From Spirometra erinaceieuropaei (taxonomy: Eukaryota > Platyhelminthes > Cestoda > Diphyllobothriidea > Diphyllobothriidae): a stretch of DNA of 64,000 nt. Positions 10,800-22,692 of this stretch are shown piece by piece; position 1 is the stretch's first letter; the number at the start of each line of letters is the position of its first letter. The notes under the pieces are model-generated. The model had not been told where the DNA came from. It searched no databases and saw only the letters and a program-made list of their open reading frames with translations. The DNA is taken from positions 1,891,962 to 1,955,961 of the forward strand of contig CACRXP010000010.1 in NCBI GenBank assembly GCA_902702965.1, given 5' to 3'. The translations under genes were made by a program, and so were the position numbers.

Positions 10800-11320
10800 T
10801 CTCAGGGGACGTTAACCAAAATTCTGAAATATGTTTTCGGTTCGGAAAGATTATTTGGGTATGCTTGTAATATAATTTACCCTGCAGCATAACCCTAAAG
10901 TGATTCCGTCAAGTTTGAATGCCAGTTTTCGAAAGAGCTTTTTTACAATATTTTGCGAAACCTACGCCTTGGAAAAAGACTACTTAAACAGCACGACTTT
11001 TTTCGTTGATTTTCGACACCCTTATAAAGTTAAGCATACGGTTTGGGAAACATGCACATAAGCATGCTCTTTTGTAAGCTGGAAATTTTACGGTCCTAGA
11101 AAATCTCTTAAATGGAAACATTTTATAAACTGAAAGATATTGTCTCTTCATGCAGAAAATTTGAAGATGCAATATGCTACCGAATGAATATGAGGGGGAG
11201 GGTTTTTGCACGTTTTTTGCATAATACACATAACTTTATAAGAGCATCGAAAACCGACCATTGTGTTGTAGATATGGAAAATTGTCCTGAGATATTTGAT
11301 AGATGGAGTATTGAAATATT
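10800..11320. repeat. FB-4: diverged foldback element, abutting FB-3
   Basis: The left arm starts at GTTAACCAAAATTCTGAAAT (family GTCAACCGAAATTCCGAAAT). It passes TGCAGCATAACCCT, GACTACTTAAACAGCACGAC and TTCGTTGATTTTCGACACCC. After about 11110 it turns back into right-arm sequence (GAAGATGCAATATGCTACCG, then AGAGCATCGAAAACCGACC). The central spacer is largely absent, so the two arms nearly touch. Confidence 0.5.
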
Positions 11321-11324
11321 CCTT

Positions 11325-11838
11325 TCCAACCTGATCTGCAGATGTACATCTCCTCCTCTCTGCTTTGTTACAGCTACGCGTCACTTCCGGTGTTCAGGTT
11401 GACGATCGATGTTGCTTTCAATTAATCCCACCTCCAACAGCTTCCTGACTGCAGCCGTTCTTTTTCTCTTCCCGTCCTTTTGCCACAAAGCGTTCTCTCT
11501 TTTTTGGAAGGTCCCTTTCATCTCCCCTTCACGTTTTGTCCCCTTCGCTGTCATTATTTTCCTTCCTTGCAGCTTCCGTTATTGCTCTGTGTATTGATCT
11601 GTCGGCAGATAAATGACGCAATCCGCGCTTCCGACACTTTACTGAAACGGACCACGGGAATCAAGCAACGGGGTCGGAGCCTCGATTCTGCCTCACACGG
11701 AATGCATTTATGAACAGTGTTAATATATCGTTTTCTGACGTCTGTTTTACTTTCAAGCTCAAATGGCGACAGAAATGACAGACTGTGCCCGAATCTTGGC
11801 GTGTTGCTAAATACGGCAGCCAGACTACTGCGCATGCA
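11325..11838. other. Unassigned, pyrimidine-rich in part
   Basis: Positions 11455-11600 are C/T-rich. No gene or repeat recognised. Confidence 0.35.
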
Positions 11839-12829
11839 GTATATGTGCCTACTTATGAAATGTCAATCAAAATTTCGAACTGCGTTCTCGTTTCGAAGAG
11901 ATAAATTAAGTAATGTTGTAAAACTAATCATGATGCAGCATAAATCTATAATGATCCAGTTACCTCAGGGTGTCGGCTTTCGAAAGAACTTATTTTCGGC
12001 TGCATGCCAGATCTATACCCTGCAAAAAATGACTACATAAGTAGCATGCAATTTTCTCATTGATTTTCGATGCCCTTGAAGATTCAATTATATTTTATGG
12101 AAAACATGCATAAAAATATTCATTCTCTTACTTATTCGGTAGAAAATCGCGTCTTCTTCCAATTTCATACTCAAAAGAAGAGTAGAATTCGGTTTTAAAA
12201 ACTTTTCTAATTCCCGAATAATTTTGAACCCGACCTGCTGTTACACATGCATTCACGGTTTCAAAACTACAAGCTGCATATTTTCCGTGTACAGAAAACC
12301 ATGCATTTCTATACGGTGTTTAGAGGAGACCATATGAGGTTCATAAATTTAAGCAGTGGATTTGAGCAATATTGTTAACTTTACAAGCCACATTCGCAAA
12401 TGCAGATACATGACGTTTCATGAACGGCCATTTAACAGTATTAAAAAAATCTCACGATTAGAAGCTTTGTTAAAACCGAATTCTACTCTTCTTTTGAGTA
12501 TGAAATTGGAAGAAGACGCGATTTTCTACCGAATAAGTAAGAGAATGAATATTTTTATGCATGTTTTCCATAAAATATAATTGAATCTTCAAGGGCATCG
12601 AAAATCAATGAGAAATTGCATGCTACTTATGTAGTCATTTTTTGCAGGGTATAGATCTGGCATGCAGCCGAAAATAAGTTCTTTCGAAAGCCGACACCCT
12701 GAGGTAACTGGATCATTATAGATTTATGCTGCATCATGATTAGTTTTACAACATTACTTAATTTATCTCTTCGAAACGAGAACGCAGTTCGAAATTTTGG
12801 TTGACATTTCATGAGTAGGCGCATATACT
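11839..12829. mobile_element. FB-5: foldback element with nearly identical arms
   Basis: The best copy of the family, about 990 bp. The left arm (11839-12196) and the reverse complement of the right arm (12473-12829) match by eye except for about three positions in the inner 350: T/C twice near the ends and one T missing from a run. A spacer of about 280 bp separates them. Both arms encode the same 50-plus residue reading frame in opposite directions simply because they are inverted copies; no transposase is present. Family landmarks are GCATGCAATTTTCTCATTG, TTCGATGCCCTTGAAG and GTCAATCAAAATTTCG at the outer end. Such symmetry fits a recent insertion, arm homogenisation, or a non-autonomous long-TIR DNA transposon. 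Confidence 0.75.
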
Positions 12830-14855
12830 ATATGGGCATTTGCCTGCAATATGCGTCGTTCAGACTCCAGTCGAAGTACGTAATGACTTTGGCAGAAGGG
12901 GATTTAAAAGTGATGCGCATAGCTTGCGCAGCTGCAACAGACCAGGGACAAAGCGTTTAGCGCGGACTCTGCGGTCGCTAATCGAAGGTTTTCACACTGA
13001 ACAAGATTCATGCTTTTCAACCTGACTCACTTAAGCATGAGCAGGTTTTTTACCCCCTAGTCCTTCTCTGTCGGTCATTCCTCGTTTTCACCTAGCACTG
13101 CTATATGCCAAACTCTTTCCTCGCGGGTTCTTCTTCGCCCGGCTCCCCCCCCCCCTCCCACCCTCCCATTCCTTCTCTTCCCTCCCCCTCCCATACCTTC
13201 GACCGCTCTGACAGTCCGTTCACACCTTCCTTCGCCTCCACAGGTCCCTGCCGTTCCTTTTCGCCTGCCTGCACCACGTCAACCTGCCCGTCCTTCGAAT
13301 GCGCAAATCCCAGTCCTTCCTCCCTCCCTGCGGTCATATTTTCTTCTGTCCTCTTTATTTTTTACCCAGAAGAACAGTCACCATCAGCATACTCATCACA
13401 ATCATTCTCACAGTTGTCTCAACCAGCATCCTCACTGCTACTATTATCGCCCATGTCCACTTCACGTAAATCTTCCGGAATCAAATGTCCGAATTGGCAA
13501 ATGAGTGTTATACGCGGACACGCCTACTGCCCTAACCGCCGCGGGCTTTCGCTGTTTGCCCCCTTCCTCCCTCCAATTACTTGTTGCCCACTTGTATGCC
13601 CTTTTTGTGCTTCTTTGTTTCACCAAGACGGCAACGGTAGGGTGAAGGACCCCCCTTGACTGTCGGTTGACTGCGACTCGTTCCATATGTGGTTTTGTCT
13701 TGGCATCCATTTGCAGGCCGTTGCGGACATCACACTGCCAACAATAATCGCTTCCCATGGCCTCAAACCATTACTGAAACTCAGTTATTTTTTGAAATTT
13801 ACAATTTTGTCCATTTTTTTATTAACGCTCTCATTTCTGTTGTCTCACAAAAGTGTGCGATAAGACTTTAGGCAGAAACCTAAACAATTCCTGGGTTTTC
13901 TTGCATTTGGTCAGCTTACTGTCTGACGTGCTGCCGTACCCGTAAAACTCTTATTACCACCATTCGCGCGTGACCCGATCCATACTCTGCGGACTGTTAA
14001 GTGGGATCCTTCACCCTACTGTTGGCACCATCACTCTTTTTTCACCGCTTTCTGTCTAGGCGAAAGAAGTAAAGCACATTGGGAGGCGTTTTAGACTTTG
14101 TCTTCCGACTACAGTGAGCGAAAGGCCCTGAAATGTTTCCGGCATTCGCTTGGTATGGTCATTTTTTAACTATCGAAATTTTGGCGGAGACGGAAAACAA
14201 TTTGTATTTTCGACATTTCGTGCACTTCAATTCCGGTGAACTGTCGTCAAATCGTCCAGAAACCCTATCAACTCTTGTGACCCTATTTTAACTGCATGAA
14301 AAGTGATCATGCACAATTTGCTTGCTGCAGCTGACCTATTGACTGAATCCCGATCATGGCTGCGTTCGTCCAAACAACGGATTGACTGCTCCGCTCGCAG
14401 TGAAAAAATCCAGACTGTAACTCCCCCTCCCTCCCCCCAAAGAGAGCTCTGTGTTTATGCGTATTTTTTGGTTCTTTGGCAAACGTAAATGCCCAACCAA
14501 TGGATGAGAGAGAGGAGAGAATGTGATTGTGGGAACAACCTCTTTGTTCTGTTAGCTTGGATTTTTTTACAACACACACTGCCTTTTTCACTTTCGCGTT
14601 CCGCTTCGCCGCAGCTTCAGATGGCGCAAAGAAAAATGCGGGCACGGAGATGACCTGCCTTCTGCAACTGGCCTTGGTTTCATCGTGAAACTGATTTTTG
14701 AGAGTACGACACAGCTAGCGAATAAATTTCCGGTTTTTTTTCCTCAAGCATAGGGCGTCGTTGAAGGACTTTGTATGAGGGTTTGGAGAAAGCTTTTGAT
14801 AGGCAGTAGAAGAGAGGAGAAGAAGATGCAATCTCTTGAAGGAAGAGTTTTATCT
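12830..14855. other. Unassigned stretch with polypyrimidine tract and short inverted repeat
   Basis: A C/T-rich tract lies at about 13120-13200, including an uninterrupted run of C. The plus open frame over 13105-13659 is mostly Ser/Pro-rich low complexity and is unlikely to be a gene. About 45 bp at 13632 (GGCAACGGTAGGGTGAAGG) recur inverted at 14000-14030 (CCTTCACCCTACTGTTGGC), so a roughly 400-bp inverted-repeat element may lie between. No protein homology recognised. Confidence 0.35.
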
Positions 14856-14858
14856 ATA

Positions 14859-16162
14859 GTAGGTGGGCCAGCGCATGAAATGTCAACTAAAATTCTGAAA
14901 TGCGTCTTCGTTTCGGAAAGACTAATCAAGTAAGGTTGTAAAACTACTCATCATGCAGCATAATTCTATGATAATTCAGTTACCCCAGGATACCGGCTTT
15001 TCAGCTAACTTCTTTCCGGCCGCATGGAAAAACTATACTTTGTAAAAATAACTACTAAGGTGACATGAGATTTTCTCGTTTATTTTCGATGCCCTTAAAA
15101 ATTCAATTATATTCCATGGAAAACATGCCTAAAAATATTCGTTCTCTTACTTTTTCCGTAGAGAATTATATCTTCCTCCAATTTCTTACTTCAAAGAAAG
15201 GTAAAATTTGGATTTAAAAAGTTTCTATTTGTGAGATTTTTTAATACCGCGAAGTGGCCGTTCGTAAAACGTCACCTCCCTGCATTTAGCAACGTGGCTT
15301 GTAAAGTTAACAATTTGGCTAAAATCAACGGTAAGATTAGGTTTGGTAGCCCCACCTGATGGACACAATACTGCTGGTAGGGCTAGGGTTAGGAGTTTAG
15401 GATTAGAGGTTATATTTGGGGGCTAGGGTTAGCGTTAAGGGTTAGCGCAACTATTTCTCAATCATTCAAAATACAACCGCGCATTCTCAATGGCACTTCC
15501 TTTTGCACACAACTAATTCACTTCGTCGCCTGCGCGTCCCTCGGCCTCACCTGCAAAATTCCCTATTACCACCGACCCCGTATTAGAGGCTACCGGCGTT
15601 TGTTTACTTCATGTGGTGCTACCAAACCACATACGACCAAATCCACTGCCAAATTTTATGAACCCCATGTGGTTTTCTCTTGATGCCGTAGAGAAGTGTA
15701 TGCTTTTCTGTGCGCAGAAAATATACGGCTTGTAGGTTGGAAACCCTGTATATGACTGTAACGGCTGGTCGGGTTCAAAATTATTCGGGAATTGGAAAAG
15801 TTTTTGAAAACCGAATTATACCTTTCCTACGAGCACAAAACTGGGAGAGGACGTCATTTTCTGCTTAATGAGCAAAATAACGAATATTAAGAGGCATGTT
15901 TTCCATAAAATATAATTGGATTTTTAAGGATATCGAAAATAAACGGAAGGAATTCATGCTACTTAAGTGGCCATCTTTACAGAGTAGGGTTTTTAATGCG
16001 ACCGAAAAGAAGTTTGCTTGAATGCCGGTATCCTGAGGTAGCTGAATTATTATACAATTATGCTGCATGATGATTAGTTTTACAACCCTACATAATTAAT
16101 CTTTTCTAAACGAAAACGCATTTCGGAATGTCAGTTGACGTTTCGTGAGTTAGCCCACCTAC
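14859..16162. mobile_element. FB-6: foldback element carrying a nested insertion
   Basis: Complete ends. The left edge is GTAGGTGGGCCAGCGCATG and the right edge is GTGAGTTAGCCCACCTAC, an inverted pair. The arms are 14859-15210 and about 15830-16162, with the usual internal blocks (GATTTTCG-like arm core, TAATTATGCTGCATGATGA). The central spacer is interrupted by a MITE-T insertion at 15339-15630. Identity between the arms is clearly lower than in FB-5, so this copy is older. Confidence 0.7.
15339..15630 (-). mobile_element. MITE-T copy 1, nested in FB-6, with telomere-like interior
   Basis: Terminal inverted repeats are GGTTTGGTAGCCCCACC at the left and GTGGTGCTACCAAACCAC at the right. The left third carries GGGCTAGGGTTAGG, then GGGGGCTAGGGTTAGCG and AAGGGTTAG, variants of the TTAGGG telomere repeat. 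The other end contains CCCTATTACCACCGACCCCG. It is the reverse orientation of the copy at 30893-31231. No coding capacity. TIRs and size suit a MITE; the superfamily is unknown. Confidence 0.65.
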
Positions 16163-16444
16163 GGTACCTCCCTTGTTTGACTCCTGTCCTGGTCTATCAT
16201 TCGTAGTGGAAATACAGGGAGGTAGGGGCGCCATGGGCATGCCGTACTGATAGGGGACGGTGACTGGATCACACTCTGCCATCTGTTGACTGGCGCATGG
16301 CGCGTGGGTGGCCGGCCGACTGCCGCGCCTTCATCACTGGTAGTTAGCGCGGGAGTTGCGCCAGACCGACTGGAGGGGGGGGAGGCAGATCAGGGTGCGG
16401 AGCGCGTGACTGCGGTGCGCATCCATAACGAATGCCAAAACGAA

Positions 16445-16680
16445 TGGAGGCTTTGGTGACACGCCTAGGCGCAGGTCCACTCTAGGTCAGCTACCCGGGC
16501 CCGATGCCGCCTCCGTACTTTTTGACTCTGTCTTGACATTGGGGAGGAGGGGGGGCGTTGGAAGCTGTGCAAGCCCACTATGACTATAAACCAATTTCCG
16601 CGTAAGTCATGCTGTGGGACACACGGCAGAAATCGTCAGAAACGTCGTCCGAACTCTCATTTAGCGCGATGGTGCAGCAA
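16445..16680 (+). repeat. R3 dispersed repeat
   Basis: Starts GGTGACACGCCTAGGCGCAGG and continues with TTGACTCTGTCTTGACA, a GGGGAGG-type G-rich block, CAAGCCCACTATGACTATAA, CGCGTAAGTCA and TGTGGGACACACGGC. All are shared in order with 21728-21992. Noncoding and GC-richer than its surroundings. Confidence 0.55.
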
Positions 16681-16689
16681 CTTTTAGTT

Positions 16690-17310
16690 TAAAAGGGGTT
16701 TGCAAATGTTAAATCTCTTAAGATGGTGACTTTCATACAACCGGCATCATGCCCCTATGTTTACTAATCCTCCCTTTGGAACATACGACATGTTCCATGT
16801 GAGTCTTGAAACTGCGTAAGCTCTACACGTTATCTTCTTAACAGTATGGATGAATGTTGGATTTTTAATGACTGAAAAAAGTGTAATTTACTATTTGCTA
16901 ACCTTTTACGCAAGTACAATGACAGGTCGGATTTAAAATTATTCGGGAATTGAAACACTTTTTCAAACCCAAAGATTCTGCCTCTTTGGGCAGATGATTA
17001 AAAGATAATGTAATTTTCTGCGAAATGAACACAAAAAGTATATCTCGGAGCATGCTCCCTATATTTCTGGATTTATCAAGGTCTCGAAAATCGATGGAAA
17101 ACACTCAAACTATTTAAAATGTCATTTTAGTTATAGAAATTTCCCTAAACCACCTGAAGGAGACTCATTCAAAGGTCCGCATCCTTGCGTGACTGGGGTA
17201 TCTGGGGTTTTTGCTGCACGACAATAAGTCTTACAACTCTACCTGGGCAATCCGTTTTTAACCGAAATTTTATTTCAGAACGTCATTTAATATTTCATGT
17301 GATACGCAAA
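16690..17310. repeat. FB-7: diverged foldback element, mainly one arm
   Basis: Central-spacer remnants at 16770-16870 are followed by a recognisable right arm: GGATTTAAAATTATTCGGGA, then GATAATGTAATTTTCTGCG, TCTCGAAAATCGATGG and TGCACGACAATAAGTCTTAC. It ends AATATTTCATGTGATACGC. The left arm was not found. Confidence 0.5.
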
Positions 17311-17319
17311 CTAATATGA

Positions 17320-19555
17320 TCCGATCTTCTCTCTCTTCAGTCGCACGTCCCTCGCGCCACTAGAGACTCTGGAGGGCCTAGGCCATAACACTGCACTTGC
17401 TGCTCGACCTCAGGCCCGATAAACAGGGCTCAGACGAGGTTCGTTTGCACCCTGTTTGATGGCAGGAGTCGGTGATTTCGTCATTGTAGAATAGTTGCTT
17501 ACAGGCCGCCAACCAGTCATTCACTAGAGCCGACTAATTCGTGGAAAGTGGGTCTGCATTTCGACTGGTTCCCTGAAAGTGAGGGCCTGGCACAGGTTTC
17601 TCTCTCATCTCCTCCCTAATTTGGTCTTAAAACGCGCATCTGAGATGAACACGATCTGTAGCAGTCAACTTGCCTATTGGGCGATGCCTTATATTTGCAA
17701 TTCTGGAAGTAGTACCTTATTTTTTATCTATAACTTTACGGGTGGACGGACAATTCAGCCGGTACGATGGAGGAGGCGGCAGTTTACGTCTTTGAAAATG
17801 AATTTAAACTGCTCACTTACTCCCTTACTCTACTTAATTTGTAAAAGACAGCCATTATTATCGGAATTGCCGCCATCCTCCCAAAATGCTTCATTTTCTG
17901 GCATGATTGTACAGTTTTATTTCGACAACTGAAAAAAGTACGTCCTTTCGCGAGCTTTTAAACCGTTAAACGAGAGCACGAATATAAATTGAGCACTGAG
18001 ACACTTCCGATATTTGTCGGCTTTTCGATGTTTCACTCTCCAAGTTGTCGACAAGATTCCCGTCAACCTGAATGCGTTCAGCGCCAAGACTGCTGGTTTC
18101 GCCAGAGTAAATTCTCCAGTAAAACAAAGTTTCTGGGTGAATTCTGGGGCACTACTATCTTTAATGGCTATCTTTAATTTGCTATGATAGCTGGATGGAA
18201 GCAGGTTAAATAACCCCTCCGCAGTCTAGCAATCATAAACCCACATTCACATATTTTCATCCATCAGAAAGGCGATTCCACTGAAACTGGTTTCGTTATC
18301 AGGAAAATTCCCACCTAATTTTTTTGAACTACACGGTTTCAAAAATGTTTGACACAGCTATTTAAAAAGTCCCCAGGACGTGGAGCTTCGGATCTTCGCC
18401 CGGTTTTAACCGCAAACGGTGGTTTTGTGCATTAAGCCTCACTGCCAGATTGTTGTTTAAACGTACAAAATGAAGACGAAATTTTCGCCCGCGAAGAAGC
18501 GGGATGCTAGACAAACGAAAACGACTGACTGTCGGGACACGAGTTGCACAGTTTCTCCATAAAACGGGCGAAAATTGTCCATAAAACTCTAGCAAGCTCA
18601 TTATCTGGTTGGTCGCTACGGTGAGGATGACGTGTAGTTCTCATAGTCATTCAAGGTGCATTTTAACAACTCTGGGCAGTGACTAAAACTATCTCTAAGG
18701 CGCTACAATGAAATTTTGGTTAGACGCTGTAGAATATTAGATGGAGCTAGCCGAGACACTGTGGCTAATGCGCCCGCCAGCAACAAAGCGCATTTTGCAC
18801 TGACCCTGTACTGAACCAACCTCCGACAACAGCCCCACAACTGACAGGCTTTACGCACCCTCTCACGCCCTGCCGGCTGATATATCAATCCTGGCGTGTC
18901 CTCTGCACACGTGCAGACGCGAAAAAAAGGCATAACGCGGAAGACGCGGTCCGCACCTCTTCTACTCATCTGCATCTGCGCGCGCCAACATTTTGTCGCA
19001 ACCGATGCGGACTACGATGACGACTACGACGCCGCCGCCTGCAACCGGCAGCGGGCAATCGGCTCTTGGCACCACGTCAGGACGGCGCAAACAGAAAGAG
19101 GGCGCCGTATGCGCTGAGATTATGTGCAGTTTCAGGTGGCCGCCGTAGGGCGACTGTGTGCGCAGTCCTGCCCGTGTGTGTGTGTGTGTGGGTAGGTGTG
19201 TCTCCACTACAGGTGCGGCCGTCTCTCTCTGGGGTGGACAGGCCATCTTTGTCCGCAGATGTCTCTGACTAACCGCATGTCCAGCAACACAGAGAGGGCG
19301 TAACTGCAAAAAATGGTCCACCACTAACTTCCTGCCAGGGTTTAAAATCAACCGCCCTCCTCCGGTGCTAAGCCCCATTTGTCCTCTTATCTGCTAGTAT
19401 TATTAAAATAATAATCTCTAAAAAAATAACAATGACTGTTTTTGAGGCTGATAGACATGGGTTTACTGGTGTGGTTCGCAGAAATGCAGACTTTTAGACT
19501 CGTGGTGTCAAGGAAATGCTTCCTTTAATTATGTCAGTTTATAAAGTGAAAATAG
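17320..19555. other. Unassigned stretch
   Basis: No gene recognised. A plus open frame at 17579-17932 (117 codons) and a minus one at 18962-19378 (138 codons) have no known motif. The latter lies in a GC-rich segment where long chance frames are expected. A (TG)n microsatellite sits at about 19171-19190. Confidence 0.35.
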
Positions 19556-19558
19556 GCA

Positions 19559-19650
19559 AGATCTTATTTCGTAGCCGTACCTATTAGGGGTCAGGGTTTG
19601 GGGTTAGGACGGAGCTTGTCTACTGCGGGTACGGCTGCGAGATAAGATCT
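19559..19650. mobile_element. 92-bp palindromic mini-element with telomere-like loop
   Basis: The left arm AGATCTTATTTCGTAGCCGT (19559 on) is repeated inverted at 19628-19650 (GGTACGGCTGCGAGATAAGA...), with 21 of 23 positions matching by eye. The loop holds TTAGGGGTCAGGGTTTGGGG followed by TTAGG. It looks like a very short MITE or snap-back element. The arms differ from MITE-T. Confidence 0.55.
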
Positions 19651-19654
19651 GACC

Positions 19655-21725
19655 GAAAAATGTCATCTTCATTGAGGGTACATACGCTTTAGAAAGTTTG
19701 CTACATTAAGAATCTGCATAGCTGTTCCTATTTTGATATGTCCTTTTACACGCTACGGTAGGCCCTCATTGGTTCGCATCGAGGGAATCCGGGACGTTTG
19801 CTTCTCAGAACTGCGCAAGACAAAGCTTTATGTTGAAGGACTTACGTTTTTTCTGGTCTCTGTGCAGGGAGGAAGGAAAAGGAGCCAGGACCGCACTTTG
19901 GCGCACGTCTGCACTTCTTCTCCCAGCTTTCTGCCATGGGTACATGTGAAATCAGACCACCTTTCCTGAGTGACGTCTAGTCCGTTTTTGGAGCAGACAA
20001 TTGCGAGAAAGGGTCAGATTATAAACAATTACTCGATGCACCAGTCTGCGTCTCCTCAGCATGATTTAATCAGTGGGAGGGTAGGTAACAGGAAGGTGCG
20101 ACGTTTTCTCACTCTGCTCCAACCGATGCGTGTTTACACCGTCAGGGTGCTTTGACTTCCCGGCTAGGAGAGTTTCCCACCGCGGAAGACACCCAGCTCC
20201 TTGAGAAGGTCCAGACACGCGTGCATGTGTGAAAGTGTTTGAAATTTTTCGCGGTTGAGAAGATGAGTCAGCACGTGCAACAAATGTAGCTAGAAGCAAA
20301 TTTTCTAGTCAGTCTACTTGAGGGCTTTCGCGTTCTATTATTCTGAAAATGCCTTCACGATGGGATTCAGTACCCTGGAAGGAGATCAGTGTTGCTGGAG
20401 CCTACTTCGGCCAATTAATTTCCGGCTTATATACTGTAATCAGCCAGCTGTATTCCTCTCCAGCCCATCGAGGACCGGCTACTTGGCCTTGAAGCCCTGC
20501 GAACAAACGTACCGTCACTTGAGCCCTGTCTGTTGCAGTCGAGACTATTCAAGGTCATTCGGGAGTGAAAGTCACCAAAAAACCCTGACGGCAGAACGAG
20601 GGGATGCAGACGACTTGATTGTACCTTAGAGTTCTGGTTCAGAGCCCTCACAGAAGAGGTCATAGTGGTGACAGTTGGATCATCGCGAACGACGACACCC
20701 GAACCCCACTTTGATTGCCCTGACACTCTCATGTCAGCACAGCCAGGTAAGTGAGGCGTAGAGGAGTTCGGTAGATTCTGCATAATCTTGCCTTACCATA
20801 AGGTAATTCACGCAGAAGTAATCTCCCTACTCCCCCAACCTTGTGGGACACACGGTGGACGATGTCGTTCGCGGTGGCCGAAGTGTCACATGCTCATCCA
20901 AGAAACAGACTGAGTTGCTATTACTCTAGATAAAAAGAGAGTCCGCAGTAGTGTTTTTTCGGCGACGCTGGTATAGCGTGAGTCCTCAATTATTGCCTTG
21001 CATTTATATCATACAGGGTAGATCGAGGCCTTACAAGACGCCAAAAATAACCATATTCTCTCATAACTAACTGGCCAAAATACTCGGACAGGTCACTGGT
21101 GTATTGCGAGGTCGATCAAAACTGCAATGCAGGGCTTTATACCTAACGATTGACAGTGAGAAATTCTTTATGGCTCTTACGATGTGCTAGCAGTCGAAGG
21201 GTTGTCAAGAGACGTGGGCCGGCCATGCTGCTAATTCACCTTATTTGGCACTCTCACTTAAATAATCTCTGAGACCCCCTAATGACGTCCCTACATGTGA
21301 AATAAGAAGCCAAGTCGTGCTTTAGAGGTGTGAAAAAGCCATTCAGTTTTAGCTACCACACCCACACCCAGCTGTAGCTGACTTGACCATCTCTTTCCGG
21401 TTGGTGACGGTGGGTTTGGCACGGGAGAGGGTGAGTGCGAAGTAGGCACCGCGCATGTCTGCATCACTATAAACAAACTCGCGCGCCACCCTTCGCAACG
21501 CCCTCTCCGAGGGAGTGGCGGACCTCATTCCTGCGACAGTCTAACTGTCCTGGCCCTCGCAATTTGGTGCGCGCTGGAATTTCTCAGACACCTGGTTCCC
21601 TAGCGACAAATGCGCCTGCGCTCCCGCTGGGTATATAGGTCGTAAGCATGGCTGCCCAGTCATCCTCCTCCCTCTGACCCCTGTTGAGGTCTTGTTGTTG
21701 TTGGTGAAAAATCGTGATCAGGTTT
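19655..21725. other. Unassigned stretch with an R3 scrap
   Basis: No gene recognised. A fragment at about 20842-20895 (TGTGGGACACACGGTGGAC) matches the 3' part of R3. The minus open frame at 20427-20783 (118 codons) shows no familiar domain. Confidence 0.35.
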
Positions 21726-21727
21726 AT

Positions 21728-21992
21728 GTTGTAGACCGGAGGGTGTGGTGGCACGCCTAGGTGCGGGTCCGGCCGTGCCAGCCACCTGCGTCCCTCCGCC
21801 TCTGGTAGCCTTGACTCTGGCTCGACACCGCGTCGAGGTGGGGAGTGGGGCGGAGAGAGTGAGGTAGATGCTGCGCAAGTCAACTACCACTAAAACTGTC
21901 TCACGCGCAAGTCACCGTGCCTGCTACGCCTTGCTGTGGAGCACACGGTTCACCTCTTTGGGCACGATAGTCGATCTGTCATGTATGTGTCT
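21728..21992 (+). repeat. R3 dispersed repeat, reference copy
   Basis: Defines the family: TTGTAGACCGGAGGGTGTGG, then GGCACGCCTAGGTGCGGGTC, GTGCCAGCCACCTGCG, GGCTCGACACCGCG, GAGAGAGTGAGGTAGATGC, CGCAAGTCACCGTGCC, GGAGCACACGGTTCACC and a GTATGTGTCT end. Same blocks in the same order occur at 22448, 28850 and 37600. Noncoding; no clear Pol III box B or TIR seen, so its class is open. Confidence 0.6.
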
Positions 21993-22447
21993 CTAAAACG
22001 CACCACGCGTTAGATTCGGTGGGCCGTCATGAGGCTACATCGGATCCTGTTGGGCGATATCAGGAATGCGTACCCATAGCAAATGCCAACATCTGGGTAG
22101 CGGTGGCAGGCCCAGTTGTCGGCTCAGGTGGCGCCAACTCGAAACCCTGCCACCCCCTATTTTTGTTGTGGTATATGCAACGTATGCTGCCCCGGCTGTC
22201 AGGACGTCATGCCACATACGCGTGACAGGCGAACAATCAAGGTCATGTACCCCTGTTCACACCTTCTTTATGCTAATCGGCCGTCCACCAGCCTATGACA
22301 TTCCTTCCTGCCATATATCCGGCCGTTTCCATAAGCCTCCTCACTTGTGCTGTCTCTCGTACTCAGTACACGTCTTATTTCCAATCAACATTCCGTTATG
22401 CATACATAACAGCATAAAATCCTGATCAGCGTCCGATGTGGACAAAG
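21993..22447. other. Unassigned spacer between two R3 copies
   Basis: No homology to R3 or other families here; overlapping short frames in this GC-balanced stretch look random. Confidence 0.35.
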
Positions 22448-22692
22448 CGGTGTGGTGGTACACCTAGGTGCGGGTTTATGTCGTGCCAGTCACCTACATG
22501 CTCTTTCGTCTCCGGTCTTCTCAACCATATCTTGGCAGCGCGTCCGGGAAGGAGAGAGTGTGGTAGATGCTGAGCATGTCTACTATCATAACAAATTGAT
22601 TCACGCGCAAATCACCGTCACTGTGTCCACATTACTATGAGACCTGCGGTGGACATCGACGACAACGACGGTCGGACTGTCGTATGTGTGTG
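22448..22692 (+). repeat. R3 dispersed repeat, second of a direct pair
   Basis: Shares GGTGTGGTGGTACACCTAGG, GTGCCAGTCACCTACATG, GAGAGTGTGGTAGATGCTGA, GATTCACGCGCAAATCACCG and the GTCGTATGTGTGTG end with the copy 720 bp upstream. The 3' part keeps GCGGTGGACATCGACGACAA, which the upstream copy has lost. Confidence 0.6.

Noticed and set aside
11839..12829. Two related small genes on opposite strands (65-residue frames)
   Set aside because: The frames are the two arms of one inverted repeat; identity follows from the palindrome, not from coding.
13105..13659. 184-codon plus open frame
   Set aside because: Mostly Ser/Pro low complexity from a polypyrimidine tract; no domain, no splice context; the minus strand is open too.
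18962..19378. 138-codon minus frame in GC-rich DNA
   Set aside because: Overlaps other open frames, contains a translated (TG)n tract (THTHTR), no known motif.
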